From contig NZ_LZRD01000008.1 in the NCBI RefSeq assembly GCF_001687325.1, forward strand, positions 1-64,000: DNA of 64,000 nucleotides, in the 5' to 3' direction. The stretch is from Streptomyces sp. PTY087I2 (GTDB taxonomy: Bacteria; Actinomycetota; Actinomycetes; Streptomycetales; Streptomycetaceae). Both the position numbers and the translations under genes were made by a program. Positions 44,061 to 51,958 of this stretch are shown piece by piece. The notes beneath the pieces are model-generated. The model was not told the DNA's origin and did no database searches. It was given only the letters and a program-made list of their open reading frames with translations. The stretch's first letter is position 1, and each line of letters opens with the position of its first letter.

Positions 44061-44065
44061 CTTGA

Positions 44066-44425
44066 TCACTCCGAAGAGTGACGATCGGGGGGTTCTGCGG
44101 CGCTCGGCAGCGGGAAGCGTTTCTCGTTCCGCTCCAACTTGGCCACCAGCGCAGCCGTCGGGTCGATGCCCAACACCTCGCAGAACTGAAGGAGATAGGC
44201 GAGCACATCCGCCACCTCGTCGGTGACCCGGTGGGCGGATTCGGGGTCCTCCATGACCCCGGCAGACTGTTCGGGCGTCAGCCACTGGAAGATCTCCAGC
44301 AGTTCGGAGGCCTCGACGCTGAGCGCGGCCGCCAGGTTCTTCGGGGTGTGGTACTGCCCCCAGTCCCGGGCCGCCGCGAACGCGGCCAGCCGGCGCTGGA
44401 GTTCTGCCACATCGATGTCCGTCAC
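44066..44425 (-). CDS. MazG-like nucleotide pyrophosphohydrolase
   Basis: A 119-residue all-alpha nucleotide pyrophosphohydrolase. The family's metal site is visible as ALSVEASELLEIFQWL (ExxE) and VTDEVADVLAYLLQFCEVLGID (ExxxD). Such small enzymes clear non-canonical dNTPs. It begins with GTG 44425 (VTDIDVAELQRRLAAFAAARDW). The gap to sepF contains a strong hairpin. The C-terminal tail is PPDRHSSE. Confidence 0.88.
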   Translation of the reverse strand: MTDIDVAELQRRLAAFAAARDWGQYHTPKNLAAALSVEASELLEIFQWLTPEQSAGVMEDPESAHRVTDEVADVLAYLLQFCEVLGIDPTAALVAKLERNEKRFPLPSAAEPPDRHSSE

Positions 44426-44481
44426 AGCCCCAGGTCTATCACCGGCCACCGACAGCGCCCGCCGCACGTCCGAGGCGCGGC

Positions 44482-44520
44482 CGGGGGCGGCGGCCCGAAC
44501 CGACCGCCGCCGCCCCCGGA
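44482..44520 (-). terminator. GC-rich hairpin terminator after sepF paralogue
   Basis: A perfect 13-bp stem (44482-44494 with 44508-44520) with a 13-nt loop lies 34 bases past the sepF stop, in the 128-bp gap before the MazG-like gene on the same strand. Confidence 0.65.
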
Positions 44521-44553
44521 ACGCCGCCCCGGCCGCCGTTCGTCCGCCGCTTC

Positions 44554-44958
44554 CTACGACTGGGCGAGGCCCGCGGGCGTGACCCCCTCGACCTCCATGC
44601 CGACCGGTGCGAGCAGGAAGACATTGCGGTCGACGCGGTGCATGCCGCTGCCGAGACCGAAGACCACGCCGCTGCTGAAGTCGAGAATCCGCTTCGCCAC
44701 GTCCGTCTCCGCCGCCGTCAGGTCGAGCAGCACCGGAACCTGGGCGACGAGGTACTCGGCGACCTCCCGGGCGTCCGCGAAGACCTGCACCCGCAGGACG
44801 ACCAGGCGGCGCTGTTCGGCGGCGCGCTCATCGGGGACGGTGCGGTGGTCGATCCGGGACGGCCACTCGTCACGGCCGCGCAGGGGTACGACCTGCGCGA
44901 GCCCCTCCCACTGTTCGTCGGTGGCGTCGTATCTGTCATACCTGTCGTACCTGCTCAC
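44554..44958 (-). CDS. sepF: SepF-family cell-division protein paralogue
   Basis: A 134-residue protein with the SepF core domain: RRLVVLRVQVFADAREVAEYL, VLLDLTAAETDVAKRILDFSSGVVFGLGSGMHRVDRNVFLLAP. SepF anchors FtsZ to the membrane. The N-terminus contains a repeated YDRYD stretch and lacks the usual amphipathic membrane helix of the main SepF. Streptomyces keeps several SepF-like genes; this is probably an accessory one, since the ftsZ-linked copy lies elsewhere. The GTG at 44958 overlaps the stop of a 19-codon ORF with its own ribosome site. Confidence 0.88.
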   Translation of the reverse strand: MSRYDRYDRYDATDEQWEGLAQVVPLRGRDEWPSRIDHRTVPDERAAEQRRLVVLRVQVFADAREVAEYLVAQVPVLLDLTAAETDVAKRILDFSSGVVFGLGSGMHRVDRNVFLLAPVGMEVEGVTPAGLAQS

Positions 44959-45014
44959 AGGTCCACCCCGTCGTCGAGCCGGTCGGATGGGCACCGGCTG
45001 CACTCACTGTTCAT
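44955..45014 (-). CDS. Possible 19-residue leader peptide upstream of sepF paralogue
   Basis: The ORF MNSECSRCPSDRLDDGVDL begins at ATG 45014 with GAGAGGA 7-13 bases upstream, and its TGA overlaps the sepF GTG (GTGA). It holds a Cys-x2-Cys pair. It may couple translation to sepF or be a small protein itself. The upstream frame stays open to an ATG at 45110 (51 residues) with a poorer ribosome site. No family match was recognised. Confidence 0.45.
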   Translation of the reverse strand: MNSECSRCPSDRLDDGVDL

Positions 45015-45149
45015 CGGGCAATCCTCTCGCCCCTCACCCGTTCGGCGTACCAGCGACACGGCGAAGTCCGCCTCCGTGTCGCATCCGATACCCGGCGGAC
45101 ATCGGTTCATGACGACCGGCCCCGGCGGACCGTGCCGGTCCACACCCCG

Positions 45150-45947
45150 TCAGACCGTGATGACCTGCACCCCCGCCTCGCCGAACCGGTCCCTCGCCTC
45201 CGCCCCGATACGGGAGTCGGTGACCAGGACGTCGACGAGGCCCAGGTCGCAGACGCGCGCGAAGGCCCGTTTGCCGATCTTCGAGGAGTCGGCCGCCACC
45301 ACCACCCGCTGGGCCCGTTCCGCGAGCAGCCGGTTGACGCTGGCCTCGCCCTCGTGGTGGACGTACGCGCCGCGTTCGATGTCGATGGCGTTCACCCCGA
45401 GGACCGCGACGTCCAGCGTGATCTCGTTCATCACTCCGACGGCGAGCGGGCCCGTCAGCTCGTACGACTGGGGCCGCGCGACGCCGCCCGTCACGACCAT
45501 CTTGATCTGCGGGCGGATCGCCAGCTCGCTCGCGATGTTGAGGGCGTTGGTCACCACGGTCAGCGTCGGCTGGCCGCCCGCCACCGCCGTCTCGCCCACG
45601 ATGTCCGGGCGTACGGCCAGCGCCCTGGCCACCTCGGTCACGGTCGTCCCGCCGGTCAGACCGACCACCTCGCCGACCGCCACCAGACCGGACACCGCGC
45701 GGCCGATGGCCTGCTTCTCCGGAGCGTGCCGGCCGGTCTTGTAGCGGAGCGCCAGTTCGTAGGAGACGCCGTGCGCGACCGCGCCGCCCCTGGTGCGGGT
45801 GAGCAGGTGCTGTTCGGCCAGCTGGTCCAGGTCGCGGCGGATGGTGGCGGCCGAGACGTCGAGCGCCGTCGCCGCCTCCTCGACGTCCACCCTGCCGTGC
45901 TTGCCGACCAGTTCCAGCAGCGCGTCCCACCGGGCGTCCCTGGACAA
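45150..45947 (-). CDS. DeoR/GlpR-family sugar-metabolism regulator
   Basis: A 265-residue DeoR-family repressor: helix-turn-helix VDVEEAATALDVSAATIRRDLDQLAEQHLLTRTRGGAVAHG at the N-terminus, then the sugar-phosphate sensing domain with VVGLTGGTTVTEVARAL and VVVAADSSKIGKRAFARV. I chose a TTG start at 45947 because GAGGAG lies eight bases upstream and the family start (SRDARW) follows; an ATG at 46091 would overlap the promoter. Divergent from a SIS-domain aldose/ketose isomerase gene that it probably controls. Confidence 0.9.
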   Translation of the reverse strand: MSRDARWDALLELVGKHGRVDVEEAATALDVSAATIRRDLDQLAEQHLLTRTRGGAVAHGVSYELALRYKTGRHAPEKQAIGRAVSGLVAVGEVVGLTGGTTVTEVARALAVRPDIVGETAVAGGQPTLTVVTNALNIASELAIRPQIKMVVTGGVARPQSYELTGPLAVGVMNEITLDVAVLGVNAIDIERGAYVHHEGEASVNRLLAERAQRVVVAADSSKIGKRAFARVCDLGLVDVLVTDSRIGAEARDRFGEAGVQVITV

Positions 45948-46176
45948 GAGCGTCTCCTCACCGTCCGGCGCGGGCACCGCGTTTCGCGGGAACGCGGTCG
46001 CCGGGGGCCGGACCGCCGCAAGCGTCGCACAGGGCCCGCCGGGAGCCCTCCACCCACCTGCACCTTGCTTGTTTTTGCTCGATAACTGCATGTAACGTGC
46101 AGAATTCTACACGCGGGGTGTTCGGCCCCGCTCAGCCCCCATCCCGTGGTCCACCTCGTTCCCGTGGAGTGCAGAC
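45948..46176. promoter_or_regulatory. Divergent promoter/operator region, DeoR regulator / SIS isomerase
   Basis: A 229-bp gap with an AT-rich core at 46066-46110 (TGTTTTTGCTCGATAAC then AGAATTCT). A perfect CTGCA/TGCAG inverted repeat with a 7-bp spacer lies at 46086-46102. The element resembles operators of DeoR-type repressors with short repeated half-sites. It is the obvious candidate for autoregulation. Confidence 0.5.
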
Positions 46177-47064
46177 GTGTCGTATGCCGAGACCGAGACA
46201 GCCAGTCAGCCCGCCTGCTGGCGGCGCGCCGCCGCTCTGGCCGGCGGCCCCGAGGCCGCCGCCCTGCCCGTCGCGGGCGAGCGTGTCGCGGTCGTCGGCT
46301 GCGGCACCTCCTTCTACATGGCGCAGGCCTACGCCGGGCTCCGCGAGGGCTCGGGACAGGGCGAGTCGGACGCCTTCGCCGCCTCCGAGTTCCCCTCCGG
46401 GCGCGGCTACGACCGGGTCGTGGCGCTGACCCGTTCGGGCACCACGACGGAGGTGCTGGAGCTGCTGAACCGGCTGCGCGGCACCACCCGCACGGTGGCC
46501 GTCACGGCGGATCCGCGGACCCCGGTCAAGACGGCGGCCGACGCTCTCGTCGTCCTGGACTTCGCCGACGAACGGTCCGTCGTCCAGACCCGCTTCGCCA
46601 CGACCGCCCTCACCCTCCTGCGGGCCCACCTCGGGCTGCACTCCGACACGGTCGTCACGGACGCGGAGGCCGCGCTCGCCGAGCCGCTCCCCGACGAGCT
46701 GCTGCGGAGCACCCAGTTCTCGTTCCTCGGCCGGGGGTGGACGGTCGGTCTGGCCCACGAGGCGGCGCTGAAGATGAAGGAGGCGTCGCTGTCCTGGACG
46801 GAGTCGTACCCCGCGATGGAGTACCGCCACGGCCCCATCAGCATCTCCACCACGGGCACCACGACCTGGATGTTCGGCGAGGCCCCCGAGGGCCTGGCGG
46901 AGCAGGTGCGCGCCACGGGCGCCCGGTGGGTGAACGGCTCCCTCGACCCCCTGGCCGATCTCGTACGCGTACAGCGCCTCGCCCTCGCCCGGGCGGCGGC
47001 CCGGGGGCTCGACCCCGATCTGCCGCGCCACCTGAGCCGCTCGGTGGTTCTCGACGGGGCCTGA
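46177..47064 (+). CDS. SIS-domain sugar isomerase/deaminase (AgaS-like)
   Basis: A 295-residue protein of two SIS domains, similar to AgaS and the isomerase part of GlmS. VVGCGTSFYMAQAYAGL and ALTRSGTTTEVLELLNRL are the first domain's sugar-phosphate loops; FLGRGWTVGLAHEAALKMKEASLSWTESYPAMEYRHGP is the second domain's. Members deaminate or isomerise amino-sugar phosphates. Starting at GTG 46177, it is divergent from a DeoR-type regulator, an arrangement seen in amino-sugar utilisation loci. No kinase or transporter of the pathway is next to it. Confidence 0.9.
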   Translation: MSYAETETASQPACWRRAAALAGGPEAAALPVAGERVAVVGCGTSFYMAQAYAGLREGSGQGESDAFAASEFPSGRGYDRVVALTRSGTTTEVLELLNRLRGTTRTVAVTADPRTPVKTAADALVVLDFADERSVVQTRFATTALTLLRAHLGLHSDTVVTDAEAALAEPLPDELLRSTQFSFLGRGWTVGLAHEAALKMKEASLSWTESYPAMEYRHGPISISTTGTTTWMFGEAPEGLAEQVRATGARWVNGSLDPLADLVRVQRLALARAAARGLDPDLPRHLSRSVVLDGA

Positions 47065-47090
47065 GGCGGGGGCTGCGCGACCATGGAGGC

Positions 47091-47759
47091 ATGCACCTGA
47101 CCCTGTCCGCGGCGGCCCACCGGCTGTCGGCGGCCCCGGAGCCGCAGGGGGGTATCGCCGGCTGGGCCGCCGGTCTGGTCGAGACGTTCGGCGGGCCCGG
47201 CGCGGGTGCGGCCATCGCGCTGGAGAACGTGTTTCCGCCGCTGCCGAGCGAGGTCATCCTGCCGCTGACCGGGTTCGCCGCCTCGCAGGGCGTGCTCAGC
47301 ATCGCCTCGGCGCTGTTCTGGACGACGCTCGGCTCGGTCGTGGGCGCGATCGTCCTGTACGGCGTCGGCGCCGTGTTCGGCCGGGAGCGGATGCACGCCT
47401 GGTGGGCGAAGCTGCCCCTGGTCAAGGCCGCCGACCTGGTACGGACGGAGGCGTGGTTCGCCCGGCACGGCACCAAGGCGGTCCTGCTGGGCCGGATGGT
47501 GCCGGTGTTCCGCAGCCTGATCTCGGTGCCCGCGGGTGTGGAGCGCATGCCGCTGCCGGTGTTCGTCACGCTGACGGCGACGGGCAGCCTGGTGTGGAAC
47601 ACCGTGCTCGTGATGGCCGGATACTGGCTCGGCGACCAGTGGGACGTCGTCGGGGCGTACGTCGGTGTCGTGTCCAAGGTCGTCCTGGGCCTGGCGGTCG
47701 CCGCCCTGGCCGTCTACGTCACGATGCGGGTCCGGGGGCGCGGACGCGGGAAGCCCTGA
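47091..47759 (+). CDS. DedA-family membrane protein
   Basis: A 222-residue DedA protein with ALENVFPPLPSEVILPLTGFAASQG (conserved Pro and Glu in the re-entrant helix) and LLGRMVPVFRSLISVPAGVERMPLPVFVTLTATGSLVWNTVLVMAGYWLG. The family works in phospholipid or undecaprenyl-phosphate recycling across the membrane. The ATG at 47091 has a very close GGAGG. Followed by a strong terminator. Confidence 0.92.
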   Translation: MHLTLSAAAHRLSAAPEPQGGIAGWAAGLVETFGGPGAGAAIALENVFPPLPSEVILPLTGFAASQGVLSIASALFWTTLGSVVGAIVLYGVGAVFGRERMHAWWAKLPLVKAADLVRTEAWFARHGTKAVLLGRMVPVFRSLISVPAGVERMPLPVFVTLTATGSLVWNTVLVMAGYWLGDQWDVVGAYVGVVSKVVLGLAVAALAVYVTMRVRGRGRGKP

Positions 47760-47817
47760 CTCCGCGGGGCGGCGCGGGCAGCACGGCCGGACGCACCGCC
47801 CGGCCCGCCCGGTCGAC

Positions 47818-47842
47818 GGGACACCCCCTCGGGGGGTGTCCC
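47818..47842. terminator. Strong bidirectional terminator after dedA
   Basis: A perfect 11-bp stem (47818-47828 with 47832-47842) closed by a 3-nt TCG loop separates dedA from a convergent gene. Confidence 0.75.
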
Positions 47843-47873
47843 GCGCACGACCGTTCGGGGCCCGACGGGGGCG

Positions 47874-48431
47874 TCACTCCTCGAAGTAGGCGTCCAGGAC
47901 CTTGTCCAGCTCGGCCGGCCAGCCCTTGAGCTCGCTGCGGCCGGCCGCCTCGACCTCGGCGTTGAACCAGCGGGGGCCCGGCAGGTGGACGGTCACCGTG
48001 AACCTGCGGCCGAAGCGGGCCGGGGTGGTCTCCACCGCGGCGATCTCGTCCCAGCCGAACTCGGCCTCCTGGTCGTCCAGCCGGAACCGGACGCCTTCCC
48101 GGGCCACCCGGATCGAACCGCGCCGGTCGCTGACCTCGAAGACGGGGCCCTCTTCGGCGTCGGCCTCGGCATCGGTCTGCGCCTCGGTCTCGCCGTCGAC
48201 CGCCGCCGCTTCGTCCACCGCTTCCGGTTCCCGGTCGGCCTCGCCCTCCGCGACCGCCGGTCCGGCCTCGTCGTCGCGGACCTCCGCCGCCTCCGCACCG
48301 GCCTCCCGTTCCGCTTCCGGTTCCGGCCCGCGGGTTCCGGCGGGCGCCGCCAGTCCGGGCAGGGGGATGAACGCCGGGTCGGTGCCTGCGGCGAACTCGG
48401 GCTTCTTGTTCGAATCTATGCTCTGCTCCAC
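47874..48431 (-). CDS. Acidic hypothetical protein with C-terminal small domain
   Basis: A 185-residue protein. Residues 1-95 are disordered and strongly acidic (Glu/Asp/Ala-rich, Pro-rich start). The C-terminal about 85 residues form a compact beta-rich domain: FEVSDRRGSIRVAREGVRFRLDDQEAEFGWDEIAAVETTPARFGRRFTVTVHLPGPRWFNAEVEA. This resembles a PH-like membrane or protein-binding domain, but I cannot assign a family. Orthologous proteins appear to be conserved in streptomycetes. Convergent with dedA. Confidence 0.8.
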   Translation of the reverse strand: MEQSIDSNKKPEFAAGTDPAFIPLPGLAAPAGTRGPEPEAEREAGAEAAEVRDDEAGPAVAEGEADREPEAVDEAAAVDGETEAQTDAEADAEEGPVFEVSDRRGSIRVAREGVRFRLDDQEAEFGWDEIAAVETTPARFGRRFTVTVHLPGPRWFNAEVEAAGRSELKGWPAELDKVLDAYFEE

Positions 48432-48531
48432 GGCGGGCAGTATGGTCGACGAACCTGTACGTGACCAGTCGCCACCCCTCCGGCCGGCCGAGGTACGCCG
48501 GAAAAGACGGGGCGGCCGGGGCGCCCGGTCC

Positions 48532-49599
48532 TCAGAGCACGCCCTTGCGCCATTCCCGTACCAGCAGATAGCCCAGGTACGCGCCGCCGATCGCCATGGT
48601 GTAGATCCCCACCGGCAGGTCGTCGAAGAGCGGCAGTTGCTGGGAGCAGAGGTCCGCGAGGACCAGTAGCAGACCGCCGGTCAGGGCGGAGAGCAGCAGG
48701 TGCGGGCCGGAGCCCCGGGTGAGGCGCCGGGCGATCTGAGGGGCGGTCAGGGCGATGAAGGCGATGGGGCCCGAGACGCTGACGGCGGCGGCCGAAAGGG
48801 CGATGGCCAGGAGCACGGCGAGGGTCTTGGCCTTCTTCGGCTCGGAGCCGAGCCCTTCGGCGATGTCGTCGCCCATCTCGCCGATGTCGAGCCGCCGGGA
48901 GATGAGAGCGGCCAGCGGGACGGCGGCGAGCAGGACCAGCCAGACCGTGGTGGCGTCGGTCCAGGAGCGGGCGGTCAGGCTGCCGTTGACGTACGCGGTG
49001 AGGACGGAGGCCTTGTCGCGTTCCAGGGCGTAGACGACGTACTGGGTGACGGCCGCGCCCATCGCGGCGACCCCGATGCCCGCGATGACGAGCCGGGCGG
49101 GGTTGCGGAAGCCGGTGCCGGTGGAGACGTACACGAGGGCCATCGCGAGGAGGGCGCCGATGAGCGCGCCGACGGGGACCGGGACCGTGTCGGGGAACAT
49201 CAGCGCGCAGAACGCGGCGCCCGCTCCGGCCCCGGCGGAGAGCCCGATGACGTCCGGGCTGCCGAGCGGGTTGCGGGTGACGGACTGGAACAGCGCGCCG
49301 GACAGGCCGAGCGCCGCGCCGACGCCGATGGCGACGGTGAGGCGGGGGCCGCGCAGCCGGTTGAAGACGAACCGGTCCTTGCCCTCGGCGTCCCCGACGA
49401 GCGCGGCGGGCAGGTCGGCGAGGTCGATGCCGAGGCGTCCCCAGGCCAGCGTCGCGACGGCGGCCGCGAGGAGGAGCACGAAGAGCCCGGCGCCCGCGAA
49501 CACCGAGGCCCGGCGCATGGGTATCGCCACGGCGCTGCCGACGGTCAGATAGCCCCGGGGCGCCTTGCGGACGGGCGCGGTGCGTTCGGTGACGGTCAT
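48532..49599 (-). CDS. Iron-siderophore ABC transporter permease (FecCD type), second
   Basis: A 355-residue FecCD permease with 9-10 hydrophobic helices and the family pattern LRGPRLTVAIGVGAALGLSGALFQSVTRNPLGSPDVIG near the start and SGPIAFIALTAPQIARRLTRGSG in the coupling region. It forms the membrane channel with the preceding permease (ATGA overlap). The third gene of an iron-regulated operon without an ATPase gene; a shared ATPase encoded elsewhere is required. Confidence 0.92.
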   Translation of the reverse strand: MTVTERTAPVRKAPRGYLTVGSAVAIPMRRASVFAGAGLFVLLLAAAVATLAWGRLGIDLADLPAALVGDAEGKDRFVFNRLRGPRLTVAIGVGAALGLSGALFQSVTRNPLGSPDVIGLSAGAGAGAAFCALMFPDTVPVPVGALIGALLAMALVYVSTGTGFRNPARLVIAGIGVAAMGAAVTQYVVYALERDKASVLTAYVNGSLTARSWTDATTVWLVLLAAVPLAALISRRLDIGEMGDDIAEGLGSEPKKAKTLAVLLAIALSAAAVSVSGPIAFIALTAPQIARRLTRGSGPHLLLSALTGGLLLVLADLCSQQLPLFDDLPVGIYTMAIGGAYLGYLLVREWRKGVL

Positions 49600-50633
49600 G
49601 AGGTGCCCCGCATCCTGCGTACGGCGATGAGCAGCGCGGGTGCGCCGATGAAGGCGGTGACGACGCCGACCATGAGTTCGGTGGGTCGCATGACGACCCG
49701 GCCCACCACGTCCGCGAGAAGCAGGAGCGTGGGGCCCATCAGGGCGGAGAAGAGGATCTGGGCGCGGAAGTCGACGCCGGCCAGGGCCCGTACGACGTGC
49801 GGGACGGCGAGGCCGACGAAGGCGATCGGGCCGACGGCGGCGGTCGCGGCGGCGCTGAGCAGGGTGGCGGCGATCAGTCCGCCGGCCCGCGTGCGCCCCG
49901 GGTGCGAGCCGAGGGCGACGGCGGTCGCGTCGCCGAGGGCCAGGGCGTTGAGCCCGGGGCCGAGGGCGAGGGCGAGGACGAAACCGACGGCGGCGAACGG
50001 CAGGACGGACCAGAAGACGTCGTAGTCCCGGCCGCCGAGCGCTCCGACGACCCAGTAGCGGTAGCTGTCGAAAACCTGCGGTTTGCTGAGGGTCACCGCC
50101 TGGATGAACGCCATCAGAACGGCGGTGAGCACCGCACCGGCGAGGACCAGGCGCACCACGCTCGTTCCCGTACCGGCGGAGCCGATGACATGGACGAGGA
50201 CGCCCGCGATCAGCGCTCCGGGCAGCGCCCACCACATGGTGTCGGTGGCGCCGGAGGCCCCGAGCCAGGCGGTCGCGGCGACGATGCTCGCGGAGGCGCC
50301 GGCGTTGATGCCGAGGAGGCCCGGTTCGGCCAGCGGGTTGCGCGAGACGCCCTGCATGAGGGTGCCCGCGACCGCGAGGCAGACCCCGGCGAGGACGCCG
50401 AGGAGGGTGCGGGGGTAGCGGCTCTCGATGATGGTGGTGACGTTGCGGTCGGCGGTGCCTCCCAGGACGTCGAGGACATCGCCGAACGAGGTGGAGCGGC
50501 TGCCGAACATGACGCTGGCACAGAGCGCGAGCGCCAGCGCGGCCAGGCCGAGGAGCAGGAGGAACGCCGACCGAGCGGCGCGGGTACGCGAGGTACCCGC
50601 ACCGCTCGGCGGTGCGACCGTGGTGGTTGCCAT
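49596..50633 (-). CDS. Iron-siderophore ABC transporter permease (FecCD type), first
   Basis: A 345-residue FecCD permease with SRYPRTLLGVLAGVCLAVAGTLMQGVSRNPLAEPGLLGI and GPIAFVGLAVPHVVRALAGVD, the coupling-loop motif. The ATG at 50633 follows the substrate-binding protein gene after 50 bp. With its neighbour it would carry ferric siderophores across the membrane. Confidence 0.93.
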   Translation of the reverse strand: MATTTVAPPSGAGTSRTRAARSAFLLLLGLAALALALCASVMFGSRSTSFGDVLDVLGGTADRNVTTIIESRYPRTLLGVLAGVCLAVAGTLMQGVSRNPLAEPGLLGINAGASASIVAATAWLGASGATDTMWWALPGALIAGVLVHVIGSAGTGTSVVRLVLAGAVLTAVLMAFIQAVTLSKPQVFDSYRYWVVGALGGRDYDVFWSVLPFAAVGFVLALALGPGLNALALGDATAVALGSHPGRTRAGGLIAATLLSAAATAAVGPIAFVGLAVPHVVRALAGVDFRAQILFSALMGPTLLLLADVVGRVVMRPTELMVGVVTAFIGAPALLIAVRRMRGTS

Positions 50634-50683
50634 GGGAGTGAAGTGTGTCCGATGACCTCGGCGGTCCGGATACCCGGCCGGGG

Positions 50684-51730
50684 TTACTTGCCGGCCGTCT
50701 TGACGGCCTCGTCGATGAGCGGCAGGTAGCGCTCGATCGTCCACGGCACGGTCAGCGGGTTGATGATCGAGGAGGCGGTGACGAAGGAGTTGTCGTTGCT
50801 CGCGACGACGGCGCCCTTCTTGATCGCGGGGATCTCGCCGTACAGCTTCTGGCCCTCGATCTCCTTGCGGTTCTTCGCGTCCGTGTAGAACGTGAAGATC
50901 ACGTCGCTGTCCTTGAGCTTCTCGGCGTTCTCCAGGCCGATGAGGGCCGAGTCGGTGCCGGGGGTCTCCTTGAAGGAGTTGACGACCGGGTCGACCTTCA
51001 GGCCGAGCGAGGAGACCATCTTGACGCGCTGCTCCTCGGGCTTGAAGACGCCGAGGGTGCCGGGGCCGGAGTTGTAGATGTACGAGAAGGTGACGTCCTT
51101 GTAGTTCGGCCGGGTGGCCGCGGCGTCGGCGAGCTGCTTCTCGATCTTCGTCTTGAGGCCGTTCGTGTCCTCGGTGCGGCCGAGCGCCTTGCCGATGATG
51201 TCGATCTGCTGGTCCCAGTCGGTGCTCCACGCCTGGTCGGGGTAGGCGACCGTGGGGGCGATGTCCTTGAGGACGTCGTACTGCTTCTGCGTGATGCCCG
51301 ACCAGGGGGCGAGGATGACGTCCGGCTCCAGCTCGGTGATCGCCTCGAAGTCGATCTCCTCGCCGCCCGTGAACTGCTTCGGGAGCTCGTCGCCGGACTT
51401 CTTGACCGCTTCGTTGATCCACGGCAGGTAGCCGGACTTGTCGCTGCCCCACGGGTAGCTCTCGATGCCGACCGGGGTCTGGCCGAGGGCTATCGCGGTC
51501 TCGGCGGAGCCCTGGCCGAGGGTGACGATGCGTTCGGGCTTCTCCTCGATCTTCGCCGTGCCGAGCGAGCTCTTGATCGAGACGGGGAAGGCGCCGCCGC
51601 TCTTCGCCGAGTCCTTCGCCCCGTCCTTCGTGTCGCCGTCCGAGGAGCAGCCGACCAGGGCGACGGCGAGAGCGACGGTGGTGGCCGTGGCGGCGAGAGT
51701 GTGGCGGCGCACGCGGGTGAAGCCGAGCAT
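50684..51730 (-). CDS. Iron-siderophore ABC transporter substrate-binding lipoprotein
   Basis: A 348-residue lipoprotein with a signal peptide ending in LVGC. The body is a class III (FecB/PhuT) binding protein: ERIVTLGQGSAETAIALGQTPVGIES, LEPDVILAPWSGITQKQYDVLKDIAPTVAYP, long helix linker. It starts at ATG 51730, 31 bases from an iron box. It captures ferric siderophores, probably exogenous or hydroxamate types, since no biosynthesis genes are present. Confidence 0.93.
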   Translation of the reverse strand: MLGFTRVRRHTLAATATTVALAVALVGCSSDGDTKDGAKDSAKSGGAFPVSIKSSLGTAKIEEKPERIVTLGQGSAETAIALGQTPVGIESYPWGSDKSGYLPWINEAVKKSGDELPKQFTGGEEIDFEAITELEPDVILAPWSGITQKQYDVLKDIAPTVAYPDQAWSTDWDQQIDIIGKALGRTEDTNGLKTKIEKQLADAAATRPNYKDVTFSYIYNSGPGTLGVFKPEEQRVKMVSSLGLKVDPVVNSFKETPGTDSALIGLENAEKLKDSDVIFTFYTDAKNRKEIEGQKLYGEIPAIKKGAVVASNDNSFVTASSIINPLTVPWTIERYLPLIDEAVKTAGK

Positions 51731-51760
51731 GGAGGGTCCTCAGGTTTGGCCGAGCAATGA

Positions 51761-51779
51761 AGGTTAGGCAAGCCTAAGC
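51761..51779. promoter_or_regulatory. Iron box (DmdR/IdeR operator)
   Basis: The palindrome TTAGGCAAGCCTAA at 51764-51777, in a 19-bp context AGGTTAGGCAAGCCTAAGC, closely matches the Streptomyces DmdR1/DtxR iron box. It lies directly upstream of the siderophore-binding protein gene, so the operon should be repressed when iron is plentiful. Confidence 0.85.
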
Positions 51780-51921
51780 CAGAGGTGTCGGTGGCTCAAA
51801 CACACCCCTCCCTCACCACCGGTCACAGGCAAGGCCGCGGCCCTAGCAGAAGCCGCCGCCAAGCGCAGGGGGAACCGGGGAGGCGACACAATCGCGCAAC
51901 ATTTAATCTGTACATAGATGA

Positions 51922-51950
51922 TTGACTCACAGACGAAAATTTCGTACCGT
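51922..51950 (+). promoter_or_regulatory. Promoter giving a leaderless mRNA for the LuxR-type regulator
   Basis: TTGACT (51922-51927) and TACCGT (51945-51950) are 17 bp apart, and the ATG at 51959 begins eight bases after the -10, where transcription should start. No ribosome site is present. A CGAAA-A-TTTCG palindrome (51934-51944) sits between the two hexamers and may bind a regulator. Confidence 0.55.
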
Positions 51951-51958
51951 CGAGCCTC

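Noticed and set aside
44955..45143. Longer 62-codon version of the ORF upstream of the sepF paralogue
   Set aside because: Starts at 45143 and 45110 lack good ribosome sites; only the 45014 start has one.
45034..45930. Frame antisense or offset to the DeoR gene as a separate coding region
   Set aside because: Arg/Gly-rich frame without a start site; explained by the DeoR gene in another frame.
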